A program made the position numbers and the translations under genes. A stretch of 64,000 bases of DNA from UBA2377 sp964525935 (GTDB lineage Bacteria > Verrucomicrobiota > Verrucomicrobiia > Opitutales > Opitutaceae). Positions 49,638-59,106 of the stretch are shown piece by piece. Location: the NCBI GenBank assembly GCA_964525935.1, contig CAZGJZ010000003.1:515613-579612 (forward strand), given 5' to 3'. A model generated the notes under the pieces. The model ran no database searches and was not told where the DNA came from. It worked only from the letters and a program-made list of their open reading frames with translations. Position 1 is the stretch's first letter. Each line of letters starts with the position of its first letter.

Positions 49638-52265
49638 ATGCGTCATTCCCTGCTCCGGATTTTTTTGCCGATCCTGCCAGTCCTGGCGATCTTCCCTGCG
49701 GTCTTGGTCGCGCAGGAATCGCTCAATGCGCCCGCACCGTTGATCACGCTGCCGGGGATGGCCCCGGGGCCGTCGCTGTCGCCGGGCAGCGGCGCGATTT
49801 CGCTCGCGGCGGCGCAGCGGGCGCAGGAATTGGGCTTTCCCTCGGCGGCGGTGGAACTTTACCGGCAGCTGCTCGCCCAACCCGGCGCGGATCGCACGCG
49901 GCTCACGCTGGCGCTGATCACGGCGCTGTTGGATGAAGGCCGCGTGGACGAAGCGGCGCAGGCGTTGCAAACGCACGTCGGCTTGCGCGATGCGAGCTGG
50001 CAACTGCGCGCGGGGCTTATCGCGGGGCGGCAGAAAAAAACCGAGGACGCGCGCAGCGCGATCGCGGGCCTCAAGCCCGAGGATCTGCCGGCGGCGGACC
50101 GCAGCTGGTTTTTTTTCCTGCAAGGCATGCTGGCGGATGCGGTGGGTGACTTGAACAAGTCACGCGGCTTCTATGAACAGGCGGAAAACGCGGCGGTTTC
50201 CGATCTGGCCCGGGCGCGCTTCATGCTCGCACGGGAACAGGTGCGGTTGCGGACCGGACCGGTCGATGCGGCGCTCGCCGAAGAGGCCCGCAAAAACATG
50301 GAGCGGTTGCAGGGGCGCAAGGCCGGCTACGGGTTTGCCCGCACCTATGCCACGATGCTTGATGCGCTGGGCCGCAAGAGCGAGGCCGTGGCGGAGCTGC
50401 AACGCCAGTTGCTCACGCTCCCCTCGGAGGAACGCACCGAGGCCGATGATTTCCGCCTGCTGCTCGGCCTGATCGCCACCGCCGAGGAAGGCGCGGGGCG
50501 CAACGCGCTCGAGAACCTGCTCGCGAATGGCACCGATGCGAACAAGCAGCGGATCGCACTCCAGGTGCTCGCCGCGGCCTCGACGCGAGACCCGTCGCGC
50601 ACGCTGTTCCGCCGCGAACTGGATCTGCTGATCGGCACGAGCGAGCCGCACCCGATTTTGGAGGACTTGCTGTTGTTCCGCGCGCAAGTTGCGCTCGCGG
50701 AAAAAAACTACCAGCAGGCGGAGGATGATGCGCGCGGGTTGCTGGAAAAATTTCCCGGTTCGCAACTCAAGGCACATGCGCTCGGGGTGCTGACGCAATC
50801 AGCGTGGGAGCAAAAACGCTATCGCAATGCCGCCGACCAGGCCACGAAGGCTGCGGCGGAACTGCCCGCGGGGCGGACGCGCGCCGAACTCGGCGTGCTG
50901 GTGGCGGAGGCGTGGTTTCGCGCGAAGGACTTTCGCAGCGCGGCCGATGCCTATGCGGCGGCGCTGCGCGAGGTGCCGGAGGGCGTTGCGCCCGGGACGC
51001 TGATGTTTCAACGCGTGCTCGCGGAGATTTACGCCGGAAGACTCGACGTGGCGCAGACGCAGCTCGACGCGCTGGCGCGCGAGGCGGCGTTTGACCCGGT
51101 CAACCGCTGGCAGGCGGAGTGGAATCTTTCGCGTGCGCTGCAGGTCGCGGACCAGACGGCGGCCGCATATGCGCGGGTAAACAAATTGCTGGCGGGAGCC
51201 GCGGGAACGACGGGAGAGGCGGGCAGGCTGCCGGTCGAATTGCGGGCGCGGATGGCCTGGCTGCAGGCGCGGCTGTCATTCGAGGCGGGGCAGGCGGAGC
51301 AGACGTTGCGCCTCGTGGACGCACTGGCGACATCGCTTGATGGCGTGGCGGCGGATTTGAAAACGGAGATCGCGAGTTCGGGCGCGCTGCTGAAGGCGGA
51401 GGCGAGTTTTGCGCTGGGGCGCCGGGACGCGGCGCTGGCGGCGCTGAAAAAACTGCGTGAGGACTTCCCGCGCGCGGATGCCGCGGTGTATTCCTACATC
51501 GTCGAGGCGGACTATTTCGCGAAGCAGGACCAGACGGTCGAGGCGCAGCGGCTGCTGACGAAGCTGGCGGACGATTTTCCCGGCAACACCTACGCACCGT
51601 ATGCGCTTTACCAGGCGGCGTTGCAGGCGGAGCGGCGCGGGCAGGACGCGAATTTCGAAGAGGCCAACAAACTCATCGAGGACATGGTGACGAAGTATCC
51701 GCGGAGCGAACTGGTGTTCTACGCGCGACTCAAGCAGGGCGACCTGTTGCGGAAGCTCAACCAGTTCGCGCAGGCGCAGCAGGCCTACGAGACGCTGGTG
51801 AATAATTTTGCCCAGCACCAGGACATCGTGCTCGCGCAGCTGGCGCTGGCGGAGTGTCACAACGCGCAGTCGTCGAGCGACGGCAACCATGCGGAGCGGG
51901 CGATCACGCTGTTTGAACATTTGCGCGACCGCGTGGATGCGCCGGTGGATGCACGCGTCGAGGCGGGTTTTAATCTCGGCTACCTGCTCGTGCGGCGCGG
52001 TGAATCCGGCCGGGCCGAGGCCGTGTGGTGGCGCGATGTGGTGACGGCGTTTCTGCTCGATGAGAAGCAGTCGGCGCAGCTCGGTGCGAAGGGTCGCTTC
52101 TGGATGACGAAGACGCTGCTCGAACTCGGTGCGCTCTATGAACAGCAGGCGAAGCTCGACCAGGCGCGCGATGCGTGGGGCCTGATTTTGAAGGCGAAGC
52201 TGCCCGGCGAGACGCTCGCGAAGGCGCGGTTGGCGCGCTTCAATGTCGGTCCCGCGCAACCGTGA
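49638..52265 (+). CDS. Exported TPR protein of an ExbBD-linked operon
   Basis: An 875-residue protein with a signal peptide (HSLLRIFLPILPVLAIFPAVLVAQ) and a long series of tetratricopeptide helices throughout (for example FPSAAVELYRQLLAQPGADR, YQQAEDDARGLLEKFPGSQL, FAQAQQAYETLVNNFAQHQD), resembling TPR repeats 34 residues apart. TPR arrays mediate protein contacts, here in the periplasm. It precedes exbB, exbD and a putative TonB-like gene, which suggests a role in an energised envelope machine (inference). Start ATG 49638 was preferred to a GTG at 49632. Confidence 0.87.
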   Translation: MRHSLLRIFLPILPVLAIFPAVLVAQESLNAPAPLITLPGMAPGPSLSPGSGAISLAAAQRAQELGFPSAAVELYRQLLAQPGADRTRLTLALITALLDEGRVDEAAQALQTHVGLRDASWQLRAGLIAGRQKKTEDARSAIAGLKPEDLPAADRSWFFFLQGMLADAVGDLNKSRGFYEQAENAAVSDLARARFMLAREQVRLRTGPVDAALAEEARKNMERLQGRKAGYGFARTYATMLDALGRKSEAVAELQRQLLTLPSEERTEADDFRLLLGLIATAEEGAGRNALENLLANGTDANKQRIALQVLAAASTRDPSRTLFRRELDLLIGTSEPHPILEDLLLFRAQVALAEKNYQQAEDDARGLLEKFPGSQLKAHALGVLTQSAWEQKRYRNAADQATKAAAELPAGRTRAELGVLVAEAWFRAKDFRSAADAYAAALREVPEGVAPGTLMFQRVLAEIYAGRLDVAQTQLDALAREAAFDPVNRWQAEWNLSRALQVADQTAAAYARVNKLLAGAAGTTGEAGRLPVELRARMAWLQARLSFEAGQAEQTLRLVDALATSLDGVAADLKTEIASSGALLKAEASFALGRRDAALAALKKLREDFPRADAAVYSYIVEADYFAKQDQTVEAQRLLTKLADDFPGNTYAPYALYQAALQAERRGQDANFEEANKLIEDMVTKYPRSELVFYARLKQGDLLRKLNQFAQAQQAYETLVNNFAQHQDIVLAQLALAECHNAQSSSDGNHAERAITLFEHLRDRVDAPVDARVEAGFNLGYLLVRRGESGRAEAVWWRDVVTAFLLDEKQSAQLGAKGRFWMTKTLLELGALYEQQAKLDQARDAWGLILKAKLPGETLAKARLARFNVGPAQP

Positions 52266-52329
52266 GCCGGGCGACTGTTTTTTGGATGTTTGCCTAACCA
52301 AGCCCCAGCAACTTATCAATTTTCCAACG

Positions 52330-53010
52330 ATGTCCGTGTTTGATTTCAGCCTATTCGCCAAGGGTGGCCCGATGATGTGGGTGCTGCTCATCCTCGGAGT
52401 GATCACGCTCATGCTCTTCGTTGAGCGGGCGCTTTACCTGCACCGCGGGCAGATCCGGTCCACGGAATTTATCAACGGCATCAAGAACATCCTTTCGAAA
52501 CGACGCATCGTCGAGGCGTTGACGGTGTGCGAGGAAACACCCGGGCCCGTCGCCGCAGTGGTGAAGGCCGCATTGCTGCACGCGGACGACGATGGCGAAA
52601 AAATGCGTTATTATGTGCAGGAGGCGGCGGTGGTGGAGATTCCCGTTTTGGAACGCCGGCTCGGATCGATCGCGGCGATCGGCCAGGTGGCGCCGCTGGT
52701 CGGTTTGCTCGGCACGATTCTGGGTATGATCACGACGTTCCTGGCATTTGAAAAAGACTACATGCCGGCAAGTGCGCTGGCGCACGGCATGTGGCAGGCG
52801 TTGCTCAGCATGGCGGCGAGCCTGATGCTCGCGATCCCGGCGCATCTGGCGCATCATTTTTTGCGGGGCCGGGTGCGTGCGATCGTGCGCGACGTCGAAT
52901 GGTCGGGTAACGAGATCATGAAATTTCTGCTCACAGAATACCGGACGGGTGGCGAGGCCGCCAACGGAGCGTCGGGCGCGGCAGGGGAAACCCCGGCGAA
53001 AAAATCATGA
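52330..53010 (+). CDS. exbB: ExbB/TolQ/MotA-family proton-channel protein
   Basis: A 226-residue protein with three membrane helices: WVLLILGVITLMLFVERALYL, then GSIAAIGQVAPLVGLLGTILGMITTF (the conserved channel helix with GxxAPLxGLLGTxxGM), and GMWQALLSMAASLMLAIPAHLA. It forms the channel with ExbD and uses the proton gradient to drive envelope partners such as TonB. It overlaps exbD by ATGA. A 64-bp gap separates it from the TPR gene. Confidence 0.92.
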   Translation: MSVFDFSLFAKGGPMMWVLLILGVITLMLFVERALYLHRGQIRSTEFINGIKNILSKRRIVEALTVCEETPGPVAAVVKAALLHADDDGEKMRYYVQEAAVVEIPVLERRLGSIAAIGQVAPLVGLLGTILGMITTFLAFEKDYMPASALAHGMWQALLSMAASLMLAIPAHLAHHFLRGRVRAIVRDVEWSGNEIMKFLLTEYRTGGEAANGASGAAGETPAKKS

Positions 53011-53462
53011 TCACGCGTCCGCTCGATCTTGCCTCGAAGCTGCGGCCGGCGCCGCGGAGCTTTGATACGCTGTTTTTCGTGAACGGCGGGCTGATCGTGC
53101 TTTTCTTCATGCTGTTTGGCTCGCGTTTCGTGCTGGCGCCGGGACTGGGCGTGGACTTCGTGATGCCGGAGATGCCAGGTGCGCTGGCTGGTGCGGCGCG
53201 GACGACGCATGTGATCAGTGTGGTGCGACCGGGGCTGATTTTCGTCGACGACGGGGCGATCAATTTCGAGCAGTTGCGCGACTGGCTCAAGGTGCAGGCG
53301 AAGAAGACGAAACAGCCGTCGTTGCTGGTGCGTTACAGCGCCAAGGTTTCGATCAACGATCTTACGGATATCGCGAGTGCGGCCCGGGCGGAAGGATTTG
53401 CCGTGGTGCTCGGGGCGCTTGAGCCGGCGGCACCGGGTGCGCCGCCGGCGTCCCAGCTATAA
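53007..53462 (+). CDS. exbD: ExbD/TolR-family proton-channel protein
   Basis: A 151-residue protein with one N-terminal membrane helix (FFVNGGLIVLFFMLFG) and a periplasmic domain with the ExbD-type strand pattern (VISVVRPGLIFVDDGAINFEQLRDWL). The usual in-membrane Asp could be the residue in SFDTLFFVNG, but the alignment there is not certain. It pairs with ExbB. Its start overlaps the exbB stop by four bases. Confidence 0.87.
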   Translation: MITRPLDLASKLRPAPRSFDTLFFVNGGLIVLFFMLFGSRFVLAPGLGVDFVMPEMPGALAGAARTTHVISVVRPGLIFVDDGAINFEQLRDWLKVQAKKTKQPSLLVRYSAKVSINDLTDIASAARAEGFAVVLGALEPAAPGAPPASQL

Positions 53463-53469
53463 AGCGGTC

Positions 53470-54228
53470 ATGAAGTCCAAGATGCATAAAGAGGAGCGCC
53501 GGATTTGGGGTGTAGCGGTGGTGGTGACCCTGCTGGTGATTGGCGGGCTGGTGCTACTTTTCCGGTTTCCGGCGGCAACGGAGGTCAAACCATTGCCTGG
53601 GACTACGACGGCGGTGGCGCCAAAAACGCCCACAGTGGGGTTGACGCGCCTGGACGGGGCTTCGGCGGACACGCTCTTAAAGGAAGAGGCGACGTTTTTT
53701 GATCCCACACCGCTGTTTCTGCCAACCGAGTGGAATGTGGCTCAGAACGCATTGCCGGATAGCTTGATGCGTGATTCCGGTCAGATTTTCCAAGACTACG
53801 CACCGAAACTCACCTTTGGCGAAGCGGGGTTGGCGCTGGCCTTTGCGCCAGCGGTGCGTGTGCCGGCAAAGCCCGCAGATGCATTGGCGGTATTGGAACC
53901 GCAGCAACCGTTTGCGGGGATGGGACGCATCCAGCGCACCGTGGCCGAGTTGACGGGGCGCGGCGCAGTGGTGGAGATCACGGCGGCAGGCAGTGGCCAG
54001 CGGATGCCGACCCTCACGGTGGATACGGCGGGCATTCCGGTCGGCAACTGGCGACCGCTGGAGTTTCTGGTGGCGGTGGATACTGCGGGGCTGGTTGGGC
54101 CGCCGGTGCTCACAGAGCAATCGGGTGTGGAGGAAGTGGATAGTTATTTTCAAAATCTACTGGCTAAAACGCTGAGAGTGGGGGAGCGTCTGGCCCCAGG
54201 AGTGTATCGTATTTGTGTCGGGCCGTAG
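53470..54228 (+). CDS. Membrane-anchored periplasmic protein, possibly TonB-like
   Basis: A 252-residue protein with one N-terminal membrane helix (WGVAVVVTLLVIGGLVLLF) and a periplasmic region. The C-terminal 60 residues (LEFLVAVDTAGLVGPPVLTEQSG, then LLAKTLRVGERLAPGVYRI) vaguely resemble a TonB C-terminal domain in strand spacing. No Pro-Glu/Pro-Lys linker is visible, so TonB identity is weak. It lies 7 bp after exbD and is the last gene of the operon, where TonB partners often sit. Confidence 0.55.
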   Translation: MKSKMHKEERRIWGVAVVVTLLVIGGLVLLFRFPAATEVKPLPGTTTAVAPKTPTVGLTRLDGASADTLLKEEATFFDPTPLFLPTEWNVAQNALPDSLMRDSGQIFQDYAPKLTFGEAGLALAFAPAVRVPAKPADALAVLEPQQPFAGMGRIQRTVAELTGRGAVVEITAAGSGQRMPTLTVDTAGIPVGNWRPLEFLVAVDTAGLVGPPVLTEQSGVEEVDSYFQNLLAKTLRVGERLAPGVYRICVGP

Positions 54229-54255
54229 TTTTTCGGCGAAAGTGCAAATTTGCAG

Positions 54256-54284
54256 TTGACGGGGAAAAATGCGCCCTGCACTTT
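54256..54284 (+). promoter_or_regulatory. Candidate sigma-70-type promoter for tRNA-Thr and tuf
   Basis: A good -35 match TTGACG (54256-54261) is followed 17 bp later by a poor -10-like CACTTT (54279-54284). It lies about 40 bp before the tRNA-Thr gene. The weak -10 element keeps the confidence low. Confidence 0.35.
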
Positions 54285-54321
54285 CAACCCTCTTTCTCGT
54301 TTTTTGGCACTCCCTTGGTCT

Positions 54322-54397
54322 GCCCAGATAGCTCAGTTGGCAGAGCACGTCCTTGGTAAGGACGAGGTCGCCGGTTCAAATCCGGTTCTGGGCTCCA
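54322..54397 (+). tRNA. tRNA-Thr (anticodon GGT)
   Basis: A 76-base tRNA with a 7-bp acceptor stem GCCCAGA/TCTGGGC, a D-arm with AGCTCAGTTGGCAGAGC, anticodon loop TTGGTAA (anticodon GGT, decoding ACC/ACT), a T-arm with GGTTCAAATCC and an encoded CCA end. It is 85 bp before tuf and may be transcribed with it. Confidence 0.95.
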
Positions 54398-54482
54398 TTG
54401 CCAAATTACCACGTCATCCGGCTTCCAGGACGTTAAACCAGAGGTCACTTTTCAATCCAAACATCCAAAGTCCCAAACCCAC

Positions 54483-55673
<1,191 letters not shown>

Positions 55674-55703
55674 TACCGCTCAATCAATCGTTTAACCCGA
55701 CCC

Positions 55704-55731
55704 GCCGAGGCTTCGATTACGGAGCCTCGGC
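55704..55731 (+). other. Hairpin between tuf and tRNA-Trp
   Basis: A 9-bp stem, GCCGAGGCT (55704-55712) and AGCCTCGGC (55723-55731), with a 10-base loop. No T run follows, so it may be an RNA-processing or weak termination site before tRNA-Trp. Confidence 0.55.
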
Positions 55732-55756
55732 TGTGTCGTCTAAATAACCACCCTAC

Positions 55757-55832
55757 AGGCGTGTAGCTCAATTGGTAGAGTAGCGGTCTCCAAAACCGTT
55801 GGTTGGGGGTTCGATTCCCTCCGCGCCTGCCA
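55757..55832 (+). tRNA. tRNA-Trp (anticodon CCA)
   Basis: A 76-base tRNA with acceptor stem AGGCGTG/CGCGCCT, a D-arm with AGCTCAATTGGTAGAG, anticodon loop CTCCAAA (anticodon CCA, decoding TGG), a T-arm GGTTCGATTCC and an encoded CCA end. It lies 12 bp upstream of secE, as in many bacteria where tRNA-Trp precedes secE-nusG. Confidence 0.95.
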
Positions 55833-55843
55833 AATTTCCGTTC

Positions 55844-56047
55844 ATGAAAAACCCGTTCCGCAGCACCCGTATCTTCTTCGGCGAAATGATTGGCGAGTTG
55901 GGTAAAGCCACCTGGCCGACCAAGACCGAACTGCGTGATTCCACCATCGTGGTGATTGTCGCGGCGGTTATCCTCGGCGTTTTCACCAGCATCAGCGATT
56001 TCTCCCTCTACCAATTCGTGGATCTCTTCACGAAGCTGGTCAGCTAA
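55844..56047 (+). CDS. secE: Preprotein translocase subunit SecE
   Basis: A 67-residue protein of the short single-helix SecE type. It has RIFFGEMIGELGKATWPTKTEL, containing the conserved E-L-x-K-x-x-W-P motif, followed by one membrane helix (VVIVAAVILGVFTSISDF). It stabilises SecY in the protein-export channel. It precedes nusG directly and follows tRNA-Trp. The start ATG 55844 was chosen; no Shine-Dalgarno is evident. Confidence 0.95.
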   Translation: MKNPFRSTRIFFGEMIGELGKATWPTKTELRDSTIVVIVAAVILGVFTSISDFSLYQFVDLFTKLVS

Positions 56048-56060
56048 CTGCAGCCCGAAC

Positions 56061-56639
56061 ATGTCCACCCAAACGACCGCTCCCACCAGCGCCCAATGGT
56101 TCGCCCTGCACACCCTCTCCGGCCAGGAGAACAAGGTGAAGGCCTACATTGAGAAGTTTAAAAAGGTCGAGGAACTCGACGACGCCATCTTCGAGGTGCT
56201 CCTGCCCACGGAGGTCGTTTCCGAAGTCAAGAACGGCAAGAAGAGCACGAAGACCCGCAAGCTCTATCCGGGTTACGTTTTCATCCAGATGTGCCTCTAC
56301 GGCGAGGACAAGAAGGTCATCAACAAGCCTTGGTATTTCGTGAAGGAAGTCGCCGGCGTCATCGGTTTCGTCGGTGGCGACGCTCCCGCGGCGCTGCGCC
56401 AGACCGAGATCGACGAGATCCGCTCCCGCATCGAGGCCGCCAACGGCAAGGAAGTCCCGAAGGTCCAATACACCGTCGGCGAAGAGGTCAAAATCACCGA
56501 CGGCGCCTTCACCAACCTCACCGGCCGCATCGACGAGATCGATCCGGACCGCGGCAAGCTCAAGATTTCCGTCTCCATTTTCGGCCGGTTCACCCCGGTC
56601 GAGCTCGAATACTGGCAGGTGCAACGTCTCACCGAGTGA
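56061..56639 (+). CDS. nusG: Transcription termination/antitermination factor NusG
   Basis: A 192-residue protein with the NGN domain (WFALHTLSGQENKVKAYIEKF, RKLYPGYVFIQM, ending in GVIGFVGG) and the KOW domain (GEEVKITDGAFTNLTGRIDEID). NusG binds RNA polymerase and links it to ribosomes and Rho. It lies 13 bp after secE and 69 bp before rplK. Confidence 0.97.
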   Translation: MSTQTTAPTSAQWFALHTLSGQENKVKAYIEKFKKVEELDDAIFEVLLPTEVVSEVKNGKKSTKTRKLYPGYVFIQMCLYGEDKKVINKPWYFVKEVAGVIGFVGGDAPAALRQTEIDEIRSRIEAANGKEVPKVQYTVGEEVKITDGAFTNLTGRIDEIDPDRGKLKISVSIFGRFTPVELEYWQVQRLTE

Positions 56640-56708
56640 GCCGACGCCCTCTTTGCTACCGCCGACGTTCGCCCAACCGCATACTAAACACCCGCCACTC
56701 CCACTCAC

Positions 56709-57134
56709 ATGGCTAAGAAGATCCAAGGTTATATCCGCCTCCAACTGCCCGCCGGCGCTGCGAATCCCGCTCCCCCGGTCGGCCCCGCGCTCGGCGCTCA
56801 GGGCGTCAACATCATGGCGTTCTGCAAAGAATTTAACGCCAAGACCAAGGACCAGAACGGCATGATTCTGCCGGTCGTCATCACGGTCTACTCGGACAAG
56901 AGCTTCACCTTCATCCTCAAGTCTCCGCCGGCGTCGGTCCTCCTCAAGAAGGCCGCCAACATCGCCTCCGGTTCCGCCAAGCCCAATCAGGACAAGGTCG
57001 GCAAGGTCACCAAGAAGCAGTGCGCCGAGATTTGGAAGATCAAGAAGGCCGACATGAACGCCAAGGATGAGGCTGCCGGCATCAAGATCATCGCTGGCAC
57101 CGCCCGCAACATGGGCATCGAAGTCGTCGACTAA
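56709..57134 (+). CDS. rplK: Ribosomal protein L11
   Basis: A 141-residue protein: KIQGYIRLQLPAGAANPAPPVGPALG at the N-terminus with the conserved PPVGPALG, FCKEFNAKTKD, and the C-terminal GTARNMGIEVVD. It binds 23S rRNA at the GTPase-associated centre. It starts the rplKAJL group here, with no obvious Shine-Dalgarno before its ATG. Confidence 0.97.
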   Translation: MAKKIQGYIRLQLPAGAANPAPPVGPALGAQGVNIMAFCKEFNAKTKDQNGMILPVVITVYSDKSFTFILKSPPASVLLKKAANIASGSAKPNQDKVGKVTKKQCAEIWKIKKADMNAKDEAAGIKIIAGTARNMGIEVVD

Positions 57135-57203
57135 TTTCGTCCGCAACCAAACCCAACTCACCGCGGGAGTCCTCACGGACGTTCGCACCGCAAGGAGTCA
57201 TCA

Positions 57204-57902
57204 ATGCCAAAAAAGCACAGCAAACGCTACGCCAGCGCCCTCAAGGCCGCTGACCTCACCAAGGATTATCCGCTGCAGGAAGCAGTGGAGATTCTCGCCA
57301 AGTTCTCCAAGGCCAAGTTCGACGAGACTGTCGAGCTGTCCTTCCGCCTCGGCGTGGACGCCACCTCGGGCGAGCAGAACGTCCGCGGCACCACGCCCCT
57401 GCCTAACGGCTCCGGCAAGAAGGTCCGCGTCATCGTCTTCACCGACAGCCCCGAAGCCGCCATCGCGGCCGGTGCCGATCATGCCGGTCTCCAGGACCTC
57501 ATGACCAAGATCAATGAAGGCTGGCTCGACTTCGACGTCGCCATCGCGACGACCGAGGCCATGAAGCAAGTCCGCACGCTCGCCCGCGTCCTCGGTCCCA
57601 AGGGTCTCATGCCCAACCCGAAGTCCGGCACCGTGACCGACGACATCCCCGCTGGCATCAAGGCCGTCAAGGCCGGCCGCGTGGAGTTCAAGATGGACAA
57701 GTCCGCCAACATCGGGGTCGGCGTCGGCAAGCGCTCCTTCACCAGCGCGCAGATCCTTGAGAACGTGCAGTCGGTCATCGAGGCCGTCGGCAAGTCCAAA
57801 CCCGCCACCTACAAGGGCAGTCAGTTCATCAAGACCATCGCCCTGTCCTCCAGCATGAGCCCCGGCATCCGCATCGCGTCGGCCGAGTTCAGCAAATACT
57901 AA
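57204..57902 (+). CDS. rplA: Ribosomal protein L1
   Basis: A 232-residue protein with the L1 fold: KRYASALKAADLTKDYPLQEAV, FDETVELSFRLGVDA, ATTEAMKQVRTLARVLGPKGLMPNPKSGTV (the signature L1 loop) and the C-terminal SMSPGIRI. It forms the L1 stalk and in many bacteria represses the L11-L1 mRNA. A good Shine-Dalgarno (AAGGAG) precedes the ATG. The frame is 69 bp after rplK. Confidence 0.97.
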   Translation: MPKKHSKRYASALKAADLTKDYPLQEAVEILAKFSKAKFDETVELSFRLGVDATSGEQNVRGTTPLPNGSGKKVRVIVFTDSPEAAIAAGADHAGLQDLMTKINEGWLDFDVAIATTEAMKQVRTLARVLGPKGLMPNPKSGTVTDDIPAGIKAVKAGRVEFKMDKSANIGVGVGKRSFTSAQILENVQSVIEAVGKSKPATYKGSQFIKTIALSSSMSPGIRIASAEFSKY

Positions 57903-57914
57903 GGAGCCACGACC

Positions 57915-58412
57915 ATGAGAGCTGAAAAAAATTATCTGATCACCGAAGTCGAGACCCACCTCAAGAAGTCCGACTACGTCATCCTCGCCAACTTCTCGAA
58001 GGTAACCGTCTCCGACGTCGCCGAGCTGCGCAAGCGCCTCGATGCCGAGAAGGCCGAGTTCCACGTCGTGAAGAACAGTTCGCTCCGCGTCGCGGCCAAG
58101 GCCCTCGGCCTGCCCGAATTCGAGGGCGCGCTCACCGGCCCGACCGCGGTTGTCGTTGGCGGCAAAAACTCCGCTGGCGTCGCCAAGATCCTCAAGAAGT
58201 TCTTCGAGGAAAAGCAGAAGCTCGAGATCAAGGTCGGCGTGATGGACAAGAAGATCATCACCGCCGCCGACCTCGCCAAGATTGCGGACCTGCCCTCGTT
58301 CGAGGCGCTGCGCTCGCAGTTGCTCGGCCTGTTCTCGCAAAACGCCGCGGCCTTCGTCCGTGTGCTCGACGCCAAGGTCAAGAAGGAGCAGCCCGCTGCC
58401 CCGGCCGCCTAA
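57915..58412 (+). CDS. rplJ: Ribosomal protein L10
   Basis: A 165-residue protein: MRAEKNYLITEVETHLKKSDYVIL, VSDVAELRKRLDAEKAEFHVVKN and the C-terminal helix that binds L7/L12 dimers. It anchors the L12 stalk. It is only 12 bp after rplA and has an AAGGAG site, so no separate L10-leader autoregulatory RNA can fit upstream. Confidence 0.96.
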   Translation: MRAEKNYLITEVETHLKKSDYVILANFSKVTVSDVAELRKRLDAEKAEFHVVKNSSLRVAAKALGLPEFEGALTGPTAVVVGGKNSAGVAKILKKFFEEKQKLEIKVGVMDKKIITAADLAKIADLPSFEALRSQLLGLFSQNAAAFVRVLDAKVKKEQPAAPAA

Positions 58413-58444
58413 CCCGTATCGTTTAACCCAACTTAACCATTTTT

Positions 58445-58458
58445 CCGGCGTCAGCCGG
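58445..58458 (+). other. Hairpin in the rplJ-rplL gap
   Basis: A CCGGC/GCCGG stem with loop GTCA lies in the 141-bp gap. The gap is longer than the others in this operon and also contains GGGGATACGTCCC. It could mark a processing or internal regulatory site before rplL, whose product is needed in four to six copies per ribosome. Confidence 0.35.
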
Positions 58459-58553
58459 GGAAGCAAAAAAATCCAACCGGGCGGAGTAGGGGATACGTCC
58501 CTTAAACGCGTTTCACTTCACCGAAACCGCTAGTTCGCCCAAGGAAAGTCAAC

Positions 58554-58937
<384 letters not shown>

Positions 58938-58979
58938 GACCGCTTGGCGATTTCACTCGCACAACTTCCGAAAACTTCG

Positions 58980-59009
58980 GGACAGGCCGTGTATCCACGC
59001 GGCCTGTCC
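58980..59009 (+). terminator. Attenuator-like hairpin between rplL and rpoB
   Basis: A 10-bp stem GGACAGGCCG (58980-58989) with CGGCCTGTCC (59000-59009), followed by a T-rich tract (TTTGCCTTTTCTTTTTAT) from 59010. It lies 97 bp before the rpoB ATG. In other bacteria a partial terminator at this place lowers rpoBC expression relative to ribosomal genes, and this one would fit. Confidence 0.6.
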
Positions 59010-59106
59010 TTTGCCTTTTCTTTTTATCGTTCTTTTTCCGTCTCCCGCACCGCTCCCTGAGCGCGTGCCTCCGTCCTTTTTCGTTTAATCCAACCGGGAA
59101 TCTCAC

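Noticed and set aside
57903..57914. L10 leader autoregulatory RNA before rplJ
   Set aside because: The gap is only 12 bp, too short for the known leader structure.
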